DNA of 64,000 nucleotides from Aquitalea magnusonii. Its GTDB lineage: Bacteria; Pseudomonadota; Gammaproteobacteria; Burkholderiales; Chromobacteriaceae. Where the stretch lies: positions 3,906,001 through 3,970,000 of the forward strand of contig NZ_AP018823.1 of assembly GCF_002217795.2 (NCBI RefSeq), read 5' to 3'. The translations under genes and the position numbers were made by a program. Each line of letters begins with the position of its first letter. Within the stretch, counting starts at the first letter, position 1. Shown one piece after another: positions 29,909 through 37,452 of this stretch. The notes below the pieces were generated by a model, which did no database searches, was not told where the DNA came from, and worked only from the letters and a program-made list of their open reading frames with translations.

Positions 29909-30847
29909 ATGACACCTCGCGCGAAGACGATCATGCTCGCCTTCACCCTGGTTTCTGTCCTGGCGGCACCGTTTGCGGAAGCCGCACGCCTGGGCGGAGG
30001 CAAGAGCGCCGGCATGCGCCGCTCGGCCCCGACCAAGAGCTACCAGCAGCCCACACCAATGCCGGCTCCGGCAGCGGCTCCGCAGGCTGCGCCGCAAGCC
30101 CAGCCCAAGAAAGGTCCGGGCGTCGGTACAGCCATTGCCGCTGGTGCCGCTGGTGCCGCTGCCGGCTACATGCTGGGTTCGGCCATGAACAATAACCATG
30201 CGTCCGGCAATGCGGTGGATACCGCTGGTGCCGGGTCCGGCATTCCCTGGGGCACGCTGGCCCTACTGGGCCTGCTGGGTATTGGCGGCCTGATGTGGTT
30301 CCGCCGCAAGTCGGCCAACCAGGCAGCAATGAATACCCCGATGCCCGCCGGCAACGCCCCGGTATTCAATAGCAATGCTCAGGATGCAGCCCGCTTCGAG
30401 CCGATTCCCAAGATTGGCTCCGGCCTGGGTCAAACGGCTGGCTATGGCGCAGCACCGGCCATGGGCAGCGTGGCACCCGCCCGCCTGCCGGATGGTACGG
30501 AAACCCCCAACTTCCTGCGTCAGGCCAAGGCAACTTTCCTGCACCTGCAAAGCCTGAACTCGCCGGACAGCCTGGAAGAAGTCCGCAAGTACATGACGGC
30601 AGACCTGTTTGAAGGCCTGCGCAATGAAATCGGCAGCAATACCGATGTGGCTGACTTCCCGCAACTGGACTGCCAGTTGGCCGAAGCCGTGGAAGAAGGT
30701 GGCCGCTTTATTGCCACCGTGCGCTTCTCCGGTACGGTAAGCGAGTCGGTCAATGCAGCGGCAGTGCCGTTCAGCGAATACTGGCACTACATCAAGGATG
30801 GCAGCACCGGCGGCAAATGGCTGGTAGCCGGTATCCAGCAGGAATAA
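29909..30847 (+). CDS. Tim44-like domain membrane protein
   Basis: The 312-residue protein starts with a signal peptide (cleavage near AEAARLGGG), then a proline/alanine/glutamine-rich stretch. A glycine/alanine hydrophobic segment (AIAAGAAGAAAGYMLGSAM) is followed by a membrane helix PWGTLALLGLLGIGGLMWF. The C-terminal domain, FLRQAKATFLHLQSLNSPDSL onward, matches the bacterial Tim44-like (NTF2-fold) family. The cellular role is not known for bacterial members, which are often found in beta- and gammaproteobacteria. GGAGA precedes the ATG and a perfect terminator follows, so it is a single-gene unit or ends the short trmO unit. Confidence 0.75.
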   Translation: MTPRAKTIMLAFTLVSVLAAPFAEAARLGGGKSAGMRRSAPTKSYQQPTPMPAPAAAPQAAPQAQPKKGPGVGTAIAAGAAGAAAGYMLGSAMNNNHASGNAVDTAGAGSGIPWGTLALLGLLGIGGLMWFRRKSANQAAMNTPMPAGNAPVFNSNAQDAARFEPIPKIGSGLGQTAGYGAAPAMGSVAPARLPDGTETPNFLRQAKATFLHLQSLNSPDSLEEVRKYMTADLFEGLRNEIGSNTDVADFPQLDCQLAEAVEEGGRFIATVRFSGTVSESVNAAAVPFSEYWHYIKDGSTGGKWLVAGIQQE

Positions 30848-30874
30848 TTCCGGTTTTAAAGCAGATTTATCTTA

Positions 30875-30899
30875 ACGGGCCCGGTCGGGCCCGTTTTTT
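30875..30899 (+). terminator. Intrinsic terminator after Tim44-like gene
   Basis: ACGGGCCCG (30875-30883) pairs perfectly with CGGGCCCGT (30886-30894) and a run of six T follows. Confidence 0.92.
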
Positions 30900-30992
30900 A
30901 TTATCCGGCCATGCTCTACACTGGAATGCCGATTGCTAGGTGATTGGCTTACGGGCCAGCAAGAGCCCCACTCCAGGAAGGAATGTACTGCA

Positions 30993-32201
30993 ATGAAACG
31001 TTTCGAGCATGCCGGTCTGACTCTCGGTAGCCATTTCCAACCCATCTACAGTCTGGCACACCGCCGCACCGTGGGTGTGGAAGCACTATTGCGCGCCGAG
31101 CAGAACCAGCTGCCCCTCTCCCCGGCCGAGGCCTTTTATGCCATGGTGTCCCCCGAACGGCGCCACGGCCTGGACCTGGCCGTCAGCCAGGCTCATGTGC
31201 ATCACTTTGCCGCACTGGAGCACAGCCATCCGCACTGGCTGTTCCTGAATGTCGACGCCGCCTCGCTGTCCCGCCCGGAGCGGGCCATGGCGCTGGCCAA
31301 CACCATTCGCGAAGCCGGCCTGCAGCCGGGCAATGTGGTGCTGGAAGTGCTGGAGCACGTACTGGAAGTGGATGAAGCCCTGATCGAAGGCGTGAATCTG
31401 CTGAAAAAAGCCGGTTTTCTGATTGCCATTGACGACTTTGGCGTCGGTCACTCCAACCTGGACCGGGTATGTCAGCTGGAACCGGACCTGGTGAAATTCG
31501 ACAAGGATTTGCTACGCAGCGCAGTCAGCCAGCCACGTACCCGCAATCTGCTGTCCAGACTGGTGCGCTTGATGCACGAAATTGGTGCATTGGTGGTGGA
31601 AGAAGGGATTGAAACCGAGAACGATGTGCTGGTGGCGCTGGAATCCGGCTGCGATCTGGTTCAGGGCTATTATGTGGCCCGCCCCTCCGCCAGCCCGGAT
31701 GCCGACGACATCATCACCAAACGGCTGGATTCGCGCTGGGATGAACTGATGGTGCGCGACCTGCTCAAGCGCAAGATTACCCGCCGCCAGATCGAACTGG
31801 CGCGTCAGGCCTTTGTGCAATCGGCCATTTCACTGATGCAAGGCACCCCGTTCGACCAGGCTGCCACCCCCATGCTGGCCATGCCCGATGTCATCCGCTG
31901 TTTCTTGCTGGACAGCGAAGGCCGCCAGATTGGCCGCAACCTCAACAGCCGCCACAACACCATTGCCAGCAGCCTGAAGTTTGCCCCGCTGGCCGATACC
32001 ACCGGCGCGGTATGGTCGCGCCGCGCGTATTTCCAACATGCCATCGACCAGCCCGGCGTGCTGTACATGAGCGAGCCTTACCTGTCGATGACCGACACCC
32101 GCTCCTGCGTCACCCTGTCCATGGCGATTGAAATCGACGAAGCCATGCACGTACTGTGTGCCGATGTGCTGGCACCGCGCGTACACAGCAGTCACGGCTG
32201 A
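30993..32201 (+). CDS. EAL-domain c-di-GMP phosphodiesterase with C-terminal sensor domain
   Basis: From the ATG at 30993 (AGGAAGGA upstream) the protein has 402 residues. The EAL domain fills residues 5-250 and looks catalytically complete: EALLR, LFLNVDAASL (metal asparagine), VVLEVLEH, IAIDDFGVGHSNL, VKFDKDLL, VVEEGIET and LVQGYYVARP. A C-terminal domain of about 150 residues (from IELARQAFVQSAIS) resembles the PAS/cache-like output-linked region of YkuI-type EAL proteins. No membrane segment is seen, so it should hydrolyse c-di-GMP in the cytoplasm. It may lower the c-di-GMP read by LapD later in this window. Confidence 0.88.
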   Translation: MKRFEHAGLTLGSHFQPIYSLAHRRTVGVEALLRAEQNQLPLSPAEAFYAMVSPERRHGLDLAVSQAHVHHFAALEHSHPHWLFLNVDAASLSRPERAMALANTIREAGLQPGNVVLEVLEHVLEVDEALIEGVNLLKKAGFLIAIDDFGVGHSNLDRVCQLEPDLVKFDKDLLRSAVSQPRTRNLLSRLVRLMHEIGALVVEEGIETENDVLVALESGCDLVQGYYVARPSASPDADDIITKRLDSRWDELMVRDLLKRKITRRQIELARQAFVQSAISLMQGTPFDQAATPMLAMPDVIRCFLLDSEGRQIGRNLNSRHNTIASSLKFAPLADTTGAVWSRRAYFQHAIDQPGVLYMSEPYLSMTDTRSCVTLSMAIEIDEAMHVLCADVLAPRVHSSHG

Positions 32202-32239
32202 AGCACACGCAGGCCAGACAACAGCCCCGGCAGAATGAA

Positions 32240-32263
32240 CAAAGCCCCGCTTGCGGGGCTTTG
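32240..32263. terminator. Bidirectional terminator between EAL gene and dolP
   Basis: CAAAGCCCCGC pairs with GCGGGGCTTTG around a TT loop; TTTT-rich tails lie on both sides of two convergent genes. Confidence 0.88.
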
Positions 32264-32282
32264 CTTTTAGTCAGCACACGGC

Positions 32283-32870
32283 TTACTGCGCTGGCGTGAT
32301 TTCGGTGATGCTTTCAAACAGCGTCACCACTTTTTGCACCCCGGCGGTTTCGCTCACCACCTGTGCCGCCGCCTGCCCTTCTGCCGGTGTGAGCAGACCC
32401 AGCATGTACACCACGCCGCGTTCGGTCACTACCTTGATATGGTTGGGCGAGTAGCCCTTGCCATCCAGCAGGCGGGTACGCACCTTGCTGGTAATCCAGG
32501 TGTCGTTGCTACGCTCGGAAAAACCGGAAGACGGAGCCACCACGGTGTAATTGAACACACGGCGCACATTGGGCATGGCGCGGGCAATCAGCTCGGCCTG
32601 CTGGCCGGCTTCTGCCGATGGCACTTCGCCGGTCAGCAGCACGGCCCGGTTATAGCTGGTGGTATTGACGTGCGCCGAAGGCAATTTCTCGCCAATCTGG
32701 TGCGACACCTTGGCTTCAATGCTCTGGTCGTCCACATAAGCACCGCTGGAGCGGCGATCGGTAGCCACCAGCGCACCACCGGCCACACCACCAGCCGCCA
32801 ATGCAAAGCAACCGGACAAGGCGCTGGATACCCCGGCAGCCAGCAACAGGGACAGGACAGTACGTTTCAT
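32283..32870 (-). CDS. dolP: Outer-membrane lipoprotein with two BON domains (YraP/DolP)
   Basis: The 195-residue product has a lipoprotein signal with lipobox LSGC (Cys21), a glycine-rich link, and two BON domains: DQSIEAKVSHQIGEKLPSAHV with VNTTSYNRAVLLTGEV, and DTWITSKVRTRLLDGKGYS with HIKVVTERGVVYMLGLLT. DolP sits at the outer membrane, binds anionic lipid and supports envelope integrity and BAM function in E. coli. The gene follows diaA directly (TAA then ATG) as in E. coli yraN-diaA-yraP. Confidence 0.88.
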   Translation of the reverse strand: MKRTVLSLLLAAGVSSALSGCFALAAGGVAGGALVATDRRSSGAYVDDQSIEAKVSHQIGEKLPSAHVNTTSYNRAVLLTGEVPSAEAGQQAELIARAMPNVRRVFNYTVVAPSSGFSERSNDTWITSKVRTRLLDGKGYSPNHIKVVTERGVVYMLGLLTPAEGQAAAQVVSETAGVQKVVTLFESITEITPAQ

Positions 32871-33461
32871 TTACTCACCTCCCAACAGCATGTAGTCAAT
32901 GGCATCACACAAGGCATGCACCAACAGGATATGCACTTCCTGAATGCGGGCGGTGCGCAGCACCGGCACATTCAGCTGAATGTCCTCGGGCGAGAGGATT
33001 TCGCTGATCTTGCCGCCATCCTTGCCGGTGAGGGCAATCACCCCCATGCCGCGCTCGTGGGCAGCATAAATGGCTTCAATCACATTGGCGGAATTGCCCG
33101 AGGTGGAAATAGCCAGCAAGAGGTCGTTGGTATGTCCCAACGCACGCACCTGCTTGGAAAAAATCATGTCAAAGTCGTAATCGTTGCCGATGGCAGTAAG
33201 GGCCGAGGTATCGGTTGCCAGCGAAATGGCGGCCAGACCGGGCCGCTCCTTCTCGAAACGCCCCAGCATTTCAGCGGCAAAATGCTGGGCATCGGCCGCC
33301 GAACCGCCATTACCGCAAGCCAGGATCTTGCCCTCGTTCATCAGGCAGCTAACCATGCGCTCGGCAGCCAGCGCCACCGCGGGCGACAGCAGTTCCATTG
33401 CCTCCTGTTTGGCGGCAATGCTTTCCAGAAAATGTCCGTTGACGCGTTCAATCAGGTCCAT
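32871..33461 (-). CDS. diaA: SIS-domain DnaA initiator-associating protein (DiaA/GmhA family)
   Basis: The 196-residue protein, exactly E. coli DiaA's length, carries one SIS domain: [20 protein letters not shown], the serine-rich [15 protein letters not shown] and the C-terminal [18 protein letters not shown]. Phosphoheptose isomerase GmhA has almost the same pattern, so sequence alone is ambiguous. The neighbours lpoA-yraN upstream and dolP downstream match the diaA locus. DiaA promotes assembly of DnaA on oriC; a GmhA role remains possible in Neisseriales. Confidence 0.8.
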   Translation of the reverse strand: MDLIERVNGHFLESIAAKQEAMELLSPAVALAAERMVSCLMNEGKILACGNGGSAADAQHFAAEMLGRFEKERPGLAAISLATDTSALTAIGNDYDFDMIFSKQVRALGHTNDLLLAISTSGNSANVIEAIYAAHERGMGVIALTGKDGGKISEILSPEDIQLNVPVLRTARIQEVHILLVHALCDAIDYMLLGGE

Positions 33462-33491
33462 GCTCTTCCTTGTAGCAGCGGGGGATGGCTG

Positions 33492-33827
33492 CTATGCAAA
33501 AATGTTTTTCAACCACTGCAGCGGCTGTTCGCCTTCGCTCAGCACAGCATCAAAACGACAGGGCGCGTCTACTCGCTTCTCGGACAGGTAGACCGTGGCT
33601 GCGTGCATGAGTTTCCGCTGCTTTGCCGCATCAATGCTGTAAACGGCCCCGCCAAAGCGCTGGCTGGCACGGTGGCGCACTTCCACAAACACCAGATAGC
33701 GGCCATCACGCATGATGAGGTCTATCTCACCACCACGGCACAGCCAGTTGCGCTCCACCAGTTGCAAACCCTGCTGCAACAAAAAGGACAAGGCGCGCGC
33801 TTCTGCCTGCTGGCCCTGGCGGTTCAT
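33492..33827 (-). CDS. yraN: UPF0102 family YraN-like endonuclease-fold protein
   Basis: The 111-residue protein shows the family core: [31 protein letters not shown] and [10 protein letters not shown], where the Glu-Asp and Glu-x-Arg residues resemble a restriction-endonuclease-like metal site. The C-terminus ends [10 protein letters not shown]. The exact function is not established. It starts five bases after the lpoA stop and precedes diaA, in the E. coli order. Confidence 0.88.
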   Translation of the reverse strand: MNRQGQQAEARALSFLLQQGLQLVERNWLCRGGEIDLIMRDGRYLVFVEVRHRASQRFGGAVYSIDAAKQRKLMHAATVYLSEKRVDAPCRFDAVLSEGEQPLQWLKNIFA

Positions 33828-33832
33828 GAGTG

Positions 33833-34951
33833 CTACTCGCCTTCGCCAATCAGCGATACCGGCAATTGGCGGTCAAATACCCGGTCGCGGCCCAGTTTCA
33901 GATCACCAGTCACACCATCCAGCTTGATGCTGGCAGGGTTACGCGTGGAACCCAGCAACAGCGCCAGACGATAGGCATCAATCCCCAGCGCATACAGGCG
34001 CTCGGTCTGCAGGGTAAGCGTGCTGGCCGGACGGGCATAACGCTTGACTGCCGGATGTTGCGGCATCAGGAACCACGGCATGTCGATAAAGCGCACCCCC
34101 GCCAGTTGGCGATCCGGGCTGCGCGTGCTGATCTGCGAGGTGGCATACACCGGCAGCTCCGCTGGCAAGGCCGGTTTCAGCCTGGCGGCTTCAGCAGGCT
34201 CCACCGCCAGAAACACCGCATCCGCCTTGCTGAGCGCCTGCGCCAGCCCAGACAGATTGTCTCCGTTGTCCTCCAGTTGGGCCACATCCCTGCCGCCCAG
34301 GCTGCGCCATTCATCGGCGAAAGCCTGCTTCAGGCGGCTGGACAATACCTCGCCATCGGCGATGATCAGCGGACTGCTGCGGCCATCGTCCCGCATCAGA
34401 CGGGCAATCTGGCGCGCTTCCACCTCAACATTCAGCGCCAGGGTAAACAGCTTGGGATTAGTCGGTACATCGCGCCCCACCGCATTGAGTGCCAGCGTAG
34501 GTACGCTGACATACGGTGCCACGGCGGCAATACCGCCACGCGACAAGGGGCCGATCACCACATTCACCCCGCCAGCCACCGCCTCGCGGTAACGCTGGGC
34601 GGCATTGTGCTCATCGGCATCAATCACCACCAGCTCGGCCTGCGGATCGGCATCATGCGCCGCATCCACACCGCTGCGCACCACCGCCGCCGCCTCGCCC
34701 AGCAATTTGGACTCGGTGGGCAACAGCACGCCTATTTTCACCCTGACAGGGGTTTTGCCGGGCGCGGCCAGCGGCTTGGCCACCGGGGCAACAGGGGCGG
34801 ATGCCGGCTGCGCCTGGGCGCGCGGGCTTTGTCCGGCCACGCTATTGAGCGGCGCGGCATTGAGTTGGATGATATAGTCCGGTGCCTGCGCATGCGCAGC
34901 CGTCAACCATGTCATCATGACGCCAACCAACAGCGGAGCCAGTCTTTGCAT
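33833..34951 (-). CDS. lpoA: Penicillin-binding protein activator LpoA-like protein (short form)
   Basis: From the ATG at 34951 the protein has 372 residues: a signal peptide ([17 protein letters not shown]), a proline/alanine linker, then a periplasmic-binding-protein-like domain ([35 protein letters not shown] [17 protein letters not shown]). E. coli LpoA is about 680 residues with an N-terminal TPR domain and a lipobox cysteine. Both are absent here, so this is the short form; the protein seems to be soluble periplasmic. It should stimulate a class A PBP if function is conserved. A GTG at 34966 would add five residues. The locus order lpoA-yraN-diaA-dolP supports the call. Confidence 0.8.
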   Translation of the reverse strand: MQRLAPLLVGVMMTWLTAAHAQAPDYIIQLNAAPLNSVAGQSPRAQAQPASAPVAPVAKPLAAPGKTPVRVKIGVLLPTESKLLGEAAAVVRSGVDAAHDADPQAELVVIDADEHNAAQRYREAVAGGVNVVIGPLSRGGIAAVAPYVSVPTLALNAVGRDVPTNPKLFTLALNVEVEARQIARLMRDDGRSSPLIIADGEVLSSRLKQAFADEWRSLGGRDVAQLEDNGDNLSGLAQALSKADAVFLAVEPAEAARLKPALPAELPVYATSQISTRSPDRQLAGVRFIDMPWFLMPQHPAVKRYARPASTLTLQTERLYALGIDAYRLALLLGSTRNPASIKLDGVTGDLKLGRDRVFDRQLPVSLIGEGE

Positions 34952-35848
34952 ACTTCGTTCGCTCACTTGCTTGAAACTGCACGGGAAAGTTTCTGTCGCG
35001 GCACATTATATGTGGTGGCCACTCCCATTGGAAACCTAGGAGATGTTACCGCACGTGCGCTGGCGGCCTTTGGCGCGGCCGACGTGGTATGCGCCGAAGA
35101 CACCCGCGTCACCGGCAGCCTGCTGACCGCCTACGGCATTCACGCCAACAAGCTGGTGAGCCTGCGTGAGCACAACGAACGCAGCATGGCCGAACAAGTC
35201 ATCCGCTGGCTGGCGGAAGGGCAGATTGTGGTGCAGGTATCCGATGCCGGCACCCCGGCGGTATCCGACCCCGGCGCGCGGCTGGTGGAAGCCGTGCGCG
35301 CCGCCGGCCATCCGGTACGCCCCATCCCCGGCGTATCCGCCGTCATCACCGCCCTGTCCGCCAGCGGCTTTACCAGCAATGCCTTCCTGTTTCACGGCTT
35401 TTTGCCGCCCAAAAGCGGCGAACGCCGCCGTACCTTGCAGCAATGGCTGAGCGCCGACCACCTGGTGGTGTGCTACGAAGCACCGCACCGCATTGTGGAC
35501 ACCCTGCAGGACATCGTGGCCGAACTGGGGCCGGACCGCCGCCTGATGCTGGCGCGCGAACTGACCAAAACCTTTGAAACCTTTCACAGCCTGCCTGCCG
35601 GTGAACTGCTGGAATGGGTAAAAGCCGACAGCAACCAGCAGCGCGGCGAAATCGTGCTCATCATCGACGCCGCCCCGCAAGCGGAAGACAAGGCCGGTTT
35701 GCCGGAAGAAGCCATCCGGGTGATAAACATCCTCAGCGCCGACCTGCCAATGAAACAAGCCTCCACCCTGGCCGCGCAAATTACCGGTGCCAACCGCAAG
35801 CTGCTGTATGACCATGCGCTGAAAATGAAAAAGGACGCCGGGGAGTGA
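34946..35848 (+). CDS. rsmI: 16S rRNA (cytidine1402-2'-O)-methyltransferase
   Basis: The enzyme core starts GTLYVVATPIGNLGDVTARA and continues with AEDTRVTGSLL, VQVSDAGTPAVSDPGARLV, IPGVSAVITALSASG, FHGFLPPKSGERRRTL, LARELTKTFETFHS and RGEIVLIID, all typical of the tetrapyrrole-methylase-fold RsmI. The frame is open far upstream inside lpoA on the other strand, but that part is not homologous. No ATG lies close. TTG at 34946 has GCGGAG six bases upstream and gives 300 residues; TTG at 34967 gives 293, closer to the family (E. coli 286). It is divergent from lpoA with the 5' ends overlapping. Confidence 0.88.
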   Translation: MHTSFAHLLETARESFCRGTLYVVATPIGNLGDVTARALAAFGAADVVCAEDTRVTGSLLTAYGIHANKLVSLREHNERSMAEQVIRWLAEGQIVVQVSDAGTPAVSDPGARLVEAVRAAGHPVRPIPGVSAVITALSASGFTSNAFLFHGFLPPKSGERRRTLQQWLSADHLVVCYEAPHRIVDTLQDIVAELGPDRRLMLARELTKTFETFHSLPAGELLEWVKADSNQQRGEIVLIIDAAPQAEDKAGLPEEAIRVINILSADLPMKQASTLAAQITGANRKLLYDHALKMKKDAGE

Positions 35849-35893
35849 TTTACAAGCCACGGCAGATGGGATAGACTTGCCTCCTCTTGCGAT

Positions 35894-35978
35894 GCCCGGG
35901 TGGCGAAATCGGTAGACGCAGGGGATTCAAAATCCCCCGCCGCAAGGTGTGTCGGTTCGAGTCCGACCCCGGGCACCA
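35894..35978 (+). tRNA. tRNA-Leu (anticodon CAA)
   Basis: The 85-base gene folds into a class II tRNA. GCCCGGG at the 5' end pairs with CCCGGGC, and the anticodon stem GGGGA/TCCCC holds the loop TTCAAAA with anticodon CAA at 35928-35930. A variable arm (CGCCGCAAGGTG region), the T arm GTCGG-TTCGAGT-CCGAC and an encoded CCA follow. It has the same isoacceptor as E. coli leuX, the attachment site of phage P4. An accessory region with P4-like immunity follows here. Confidence 0.95.
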
Positions 35979-36017
35979 AGTCCTTAGCAGATAAGGATTA
36001 CAGCAAGAATCAAAAAC

Positions 36018-36039
36018 AGCGCCGCAAGGCGCTTTTTTG
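36018..36039 (+). terminator. Intrinsic terminator after tRNA-Leu
   Basis: AGCGCC-GCAA-GGCGCT with a GNRA-like loop and a run of T after it. A 29-base block containing this hairpin recurs with one mismatch at 36858-36886. Confidence 0.9.
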
Positions 36040-36142
36040 TTGCCCAAATCCCGCCATGGAACACTGGCGGGACACTAGCGCAACACAGCACAAACCGGCA
36101 GGCTCAGCCCGCAGCCATGCCGTGCCACACCCTCCCCCGGTA

Positions 36143-36171
36143 TTGACAAGCCCGCCCCGCCAACCAACAAT
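36143..36171 (+). promoter_or_regulatory. Promoter of the C4/CI-like immunity locus
   Basis: A perfect TTGACA (36143-36148) is followed after exactly 17 bases by AACAAT (36166-36171, four of six consensus positions). Transcription would start near 36178 and run through the upstream target, the antisense RNA and the leader ORF, as in P4 and P1 immunity operons. Confidence 0.6.
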
Positions 36172-36230
36172 TGCCGCGTGCTGTTCAATAGCGGCACCGG
36201 GAATGCAAGCCCGAAAGACATAGGCGGACA

Positions 36231-36250
36231 GCCGCTTTGCGGCATTTTTT
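36231..36250 (+). terminator. Short attenuator-like terminator before the antisense RNA
   Basis: GCCGC-TTT-GCGGC followed by ATTTTTT forms a compact terminator between the upstream complementary target (36204-36224) and the C4-like RNA. Pairing of the target with the antisense RNA could change its folding; this regulatory link is inference. Confidence 0.55.
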
Positions 36251-36284
36251 ACGTCCGTCGAACACCATTGGTACGTCCTTTTTC

Positions 36285-36366
36285 TATGGCGGGCCGTGGT
36301 GGGGAGCCTTCGGGCTGCCGGTTCCTATGTCCCGGTCTTGCAAACCCTGCCATGTGCCTGCCACCC
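36285..36366 (+). ncRNA. C4 / CI-type phage antisense RNA (P1- and P4-like immunity)
   Basis: The segment folds like phage C4 antisense RNA. An 8-bp closing stem, TGGCGGGC (36287-36294) with GCCTGCCA (36356-36363), encloses a hairpin AGCC-TTCG-GGCT (36305-36316) and an exposed region holding TCCTATGTC (36323-36331) and CTTGCAA (36337-36343). These two antisense motifs are complementary, in the correct order, to two flanking sites. The upstream site has TGCAAG 36204-36209 and GACATAGG 36217-36224. The downstream site has TTGCAAG 36370-36376 and GACATAGGA 36397-36405, the latter covering the Shine-Dalgarno of the leader ORF. That seqA-seqB-seqC layout is that of P4 immunity. A frame reading through this RNA resembles the Ash-type proteins annotated over such loci. 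Confidence 0.7.
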
Positions 36367-36413
36367 CGATTGCAAGCGGGGTGCGGGTCTAAATCCGACA
36401 TAGGAGGCATACC

Positions 36414-36509
36414 ATGCCTGGCATCTCCCGCGCCCAGTTGCGCCCTCCCCCCGCGATTGTCATTGCCGTTACCGCCCCGCCATCCTTTAGCAAGGAGGCC
36501 CGCGCATGA
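36414..36509 (+). CDS. 31-residue leader ORF coupled to the downstream gene
   Basis: ATG at 36414 has AGGAGG six bases upstream (36402-36407), inside the region complementary to the C4-like RNA. The 31-residue product is rich in Pro and Ala and ends at a TGA that overlaps the ATG of the 114-residue gene (ATGA). In phage P1, C4 RNA blocks a small ORF whose translation opens the downstream gene; this ORF has the same position. I recognise no domain. It may act only as a translated leader. Confidence 0.55.
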   Translation: MPGISRAQLRPPPAIVIAVTAPPSFSKEARA

Positions 36510-36850
36510 ACACCCAGCAACCTCTCAGCCAGCCCGCTCCCGCCGCCTATCTGGCGCTGGCCACCTTTCAAGACCAACTCGGCCGCCTGCAAACCCTGAC
36601 CAGCCTGCCGGAACATGCCGCGCTGCGCGAACCCATCAGCCAGCTGACCCGCCTGAGCCAGACCATCCAGCACACCATTGCCGATGGCATCTGCACGCTG
36701 GACCGTGCCGCTGACTGCATGCAATGCCTGCTTGATCTGCTGTACCACGCCGAGGACATGCCGCTGGCAGCCAACCAACTGGCCGGGCTGCTGACCCCGC
36801 TGCATCAGCAAATCAGCCTCGCCCGCACCGATATCGGCCAACTCCTGTAA
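36506..36850 (+). CDS. Unknown 114-residue helical protein under antisense-RNA control
   Basis: A strong AAGGAGG lies ten bases upstream, and the start overlaps the leader ORF stop, so it is a real gene. The product is predicted all-helical, with leucine/alanine/glutamine heptads (FQDQLGRLQTLTSL, HAALREPISQLTRLSQTIQ, LAGLLTPLHQQISLARTDI) and two cysteines in ADCMQCLLDLL. There is no signal peptide or membrane helix. It may belong to a small family limited to Neisseriales and Burkholderiales (DUF1484-like), but I cannot confirm this. Its codon use and GC are like the host, unlike the AT-rich island downstream. Its place after a P4/P1-like immunity module suggests an anti-repressor, cell-division inhibitor or toxin-like role; this is inference. 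Confidence 0.75.
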   Translation: MNTQQPLSQPAPAAYLALATFQDQLGRLQTLTSLPEHAALREPISQLTRLSQTIQHTIADGICTLDRAADCMQCLLDLLYHAEDMPLAANQLAGLLTPLHQQISLARTDIGQLL

Positions 36851-36857
36851 GTGGCAG

Positions 36858-36882
36858 ACAGCGCCGCAAGGCGCTGTTTTGT
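36858..36882 (+). terminator. Intrinsic terminator ending the immunity unit
   Basis: ACAGCGCC-GCAA-GGCGCTGT followed by TTTGTTG. It is a near-copy of the tRNA terminator 840 bases upstream. Confidence 0.88.
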
Positions 36883-36886
36883 TGCC

Positions 36887-37452
36887 TGTCGCACGGCCCG
36901 GCGATGGCTAGATCATTAGCGCCGTCACACCACCACGGCCCCATAACGCCGTCAGCCCAGCCTGTTGGTGGTTTCCTGAGCCAAGTTGGCGGAAAATTGA
37001 CGAATCCACTAACAAATTAATCATTAAAAATCATAAACTTAGATGAGAACTAGGGAAGGTCTGATTAAATGGCTGATTTCAATCTTGATGTTCCATAAAT
37101 CATTGATTTTATTGTGTAAATATTTTTACACCTGGACTTGTTCAGACCATTCCTAGAGGATTTGACGGCATAGCAGCGCTTTTTGCTACATACTTAGGAG
37201 AAAAATTACGCAACTATGAAGGCACTATTCATTTTTGTCAGAACCACAGCCATAATACACACATGCTAAATCATTTCATTTTCCGATTTTGTAATAAATT
37301 AACTCAATAATTAGTTATCTAATTTATCAACGCTAATTAATTAGCAGAGTTAAACGTCACTTTCAATTAAATAGTTTGTAAATTGCACGATAAATCAGCA
37401 CCATTCATCAGACCAAATAAATATATACAACTGAATTGCCGAAAGAGAATTT
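36887..37452. other. AT-rich intergenic region before the phosphatase-kinase operon
   Basis: About 560 bases with falling GC content mark the left border of the AT-rich island. It holds a 99-bp MITE-like element and an apparent promoter region rich in A and T before 37453. No gene is supported; the only open frames are under 20 codons. Confidence 0.5.
37054..37152. mobile_element. 99-bp MITE-like element with IS5-type ends
   Basis: Terminal inverted repeats GGAAGGTCTGA (left) and TCAGACCATTC (right) match at 9 of 11 positions and are flanked by a direct CTAG duplication (37050-37053 and 37153-37156). YTAR target duplications are typical of IS5-family elements. The inside has no coding potential and holds the palindrome GTGTAAATATTTTTACAC. 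No full-length parent element lies in the window. Confidence 0.55.

Larger units (their letters stand above)
36016..36886. repeat. 29-bp direct repeat flanking the immunity module
   Basis: The blocks at 36016-36044 and 36858-36886 agree at 28 of 29 positions, including the hairpin AGCGCCGCAAGGCGCT and the tail GTTGCC. They bracket the complete C4-like module. They could come from insertion, duplication, or simple reuse of a common terminator. The span given covers both copies and the DNA between them. Confidence 0.6.

Noticed and set aside
33830..34945. N-terminal extension of the rsmI frame
   Set aside because: It overlaps lpoA entirely and is not homologous to RsmI; the family begins just before GTLYVV.
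36178..36714. 178-codon frame across the C4-like RNA as a protein gene
   Set aside because: It resembles Ash-type annotations that overlap C4 RNAs. The RNA structure and targets explain the sequence better, and its end overlaps the well-supported 114-residue gene in another frame.
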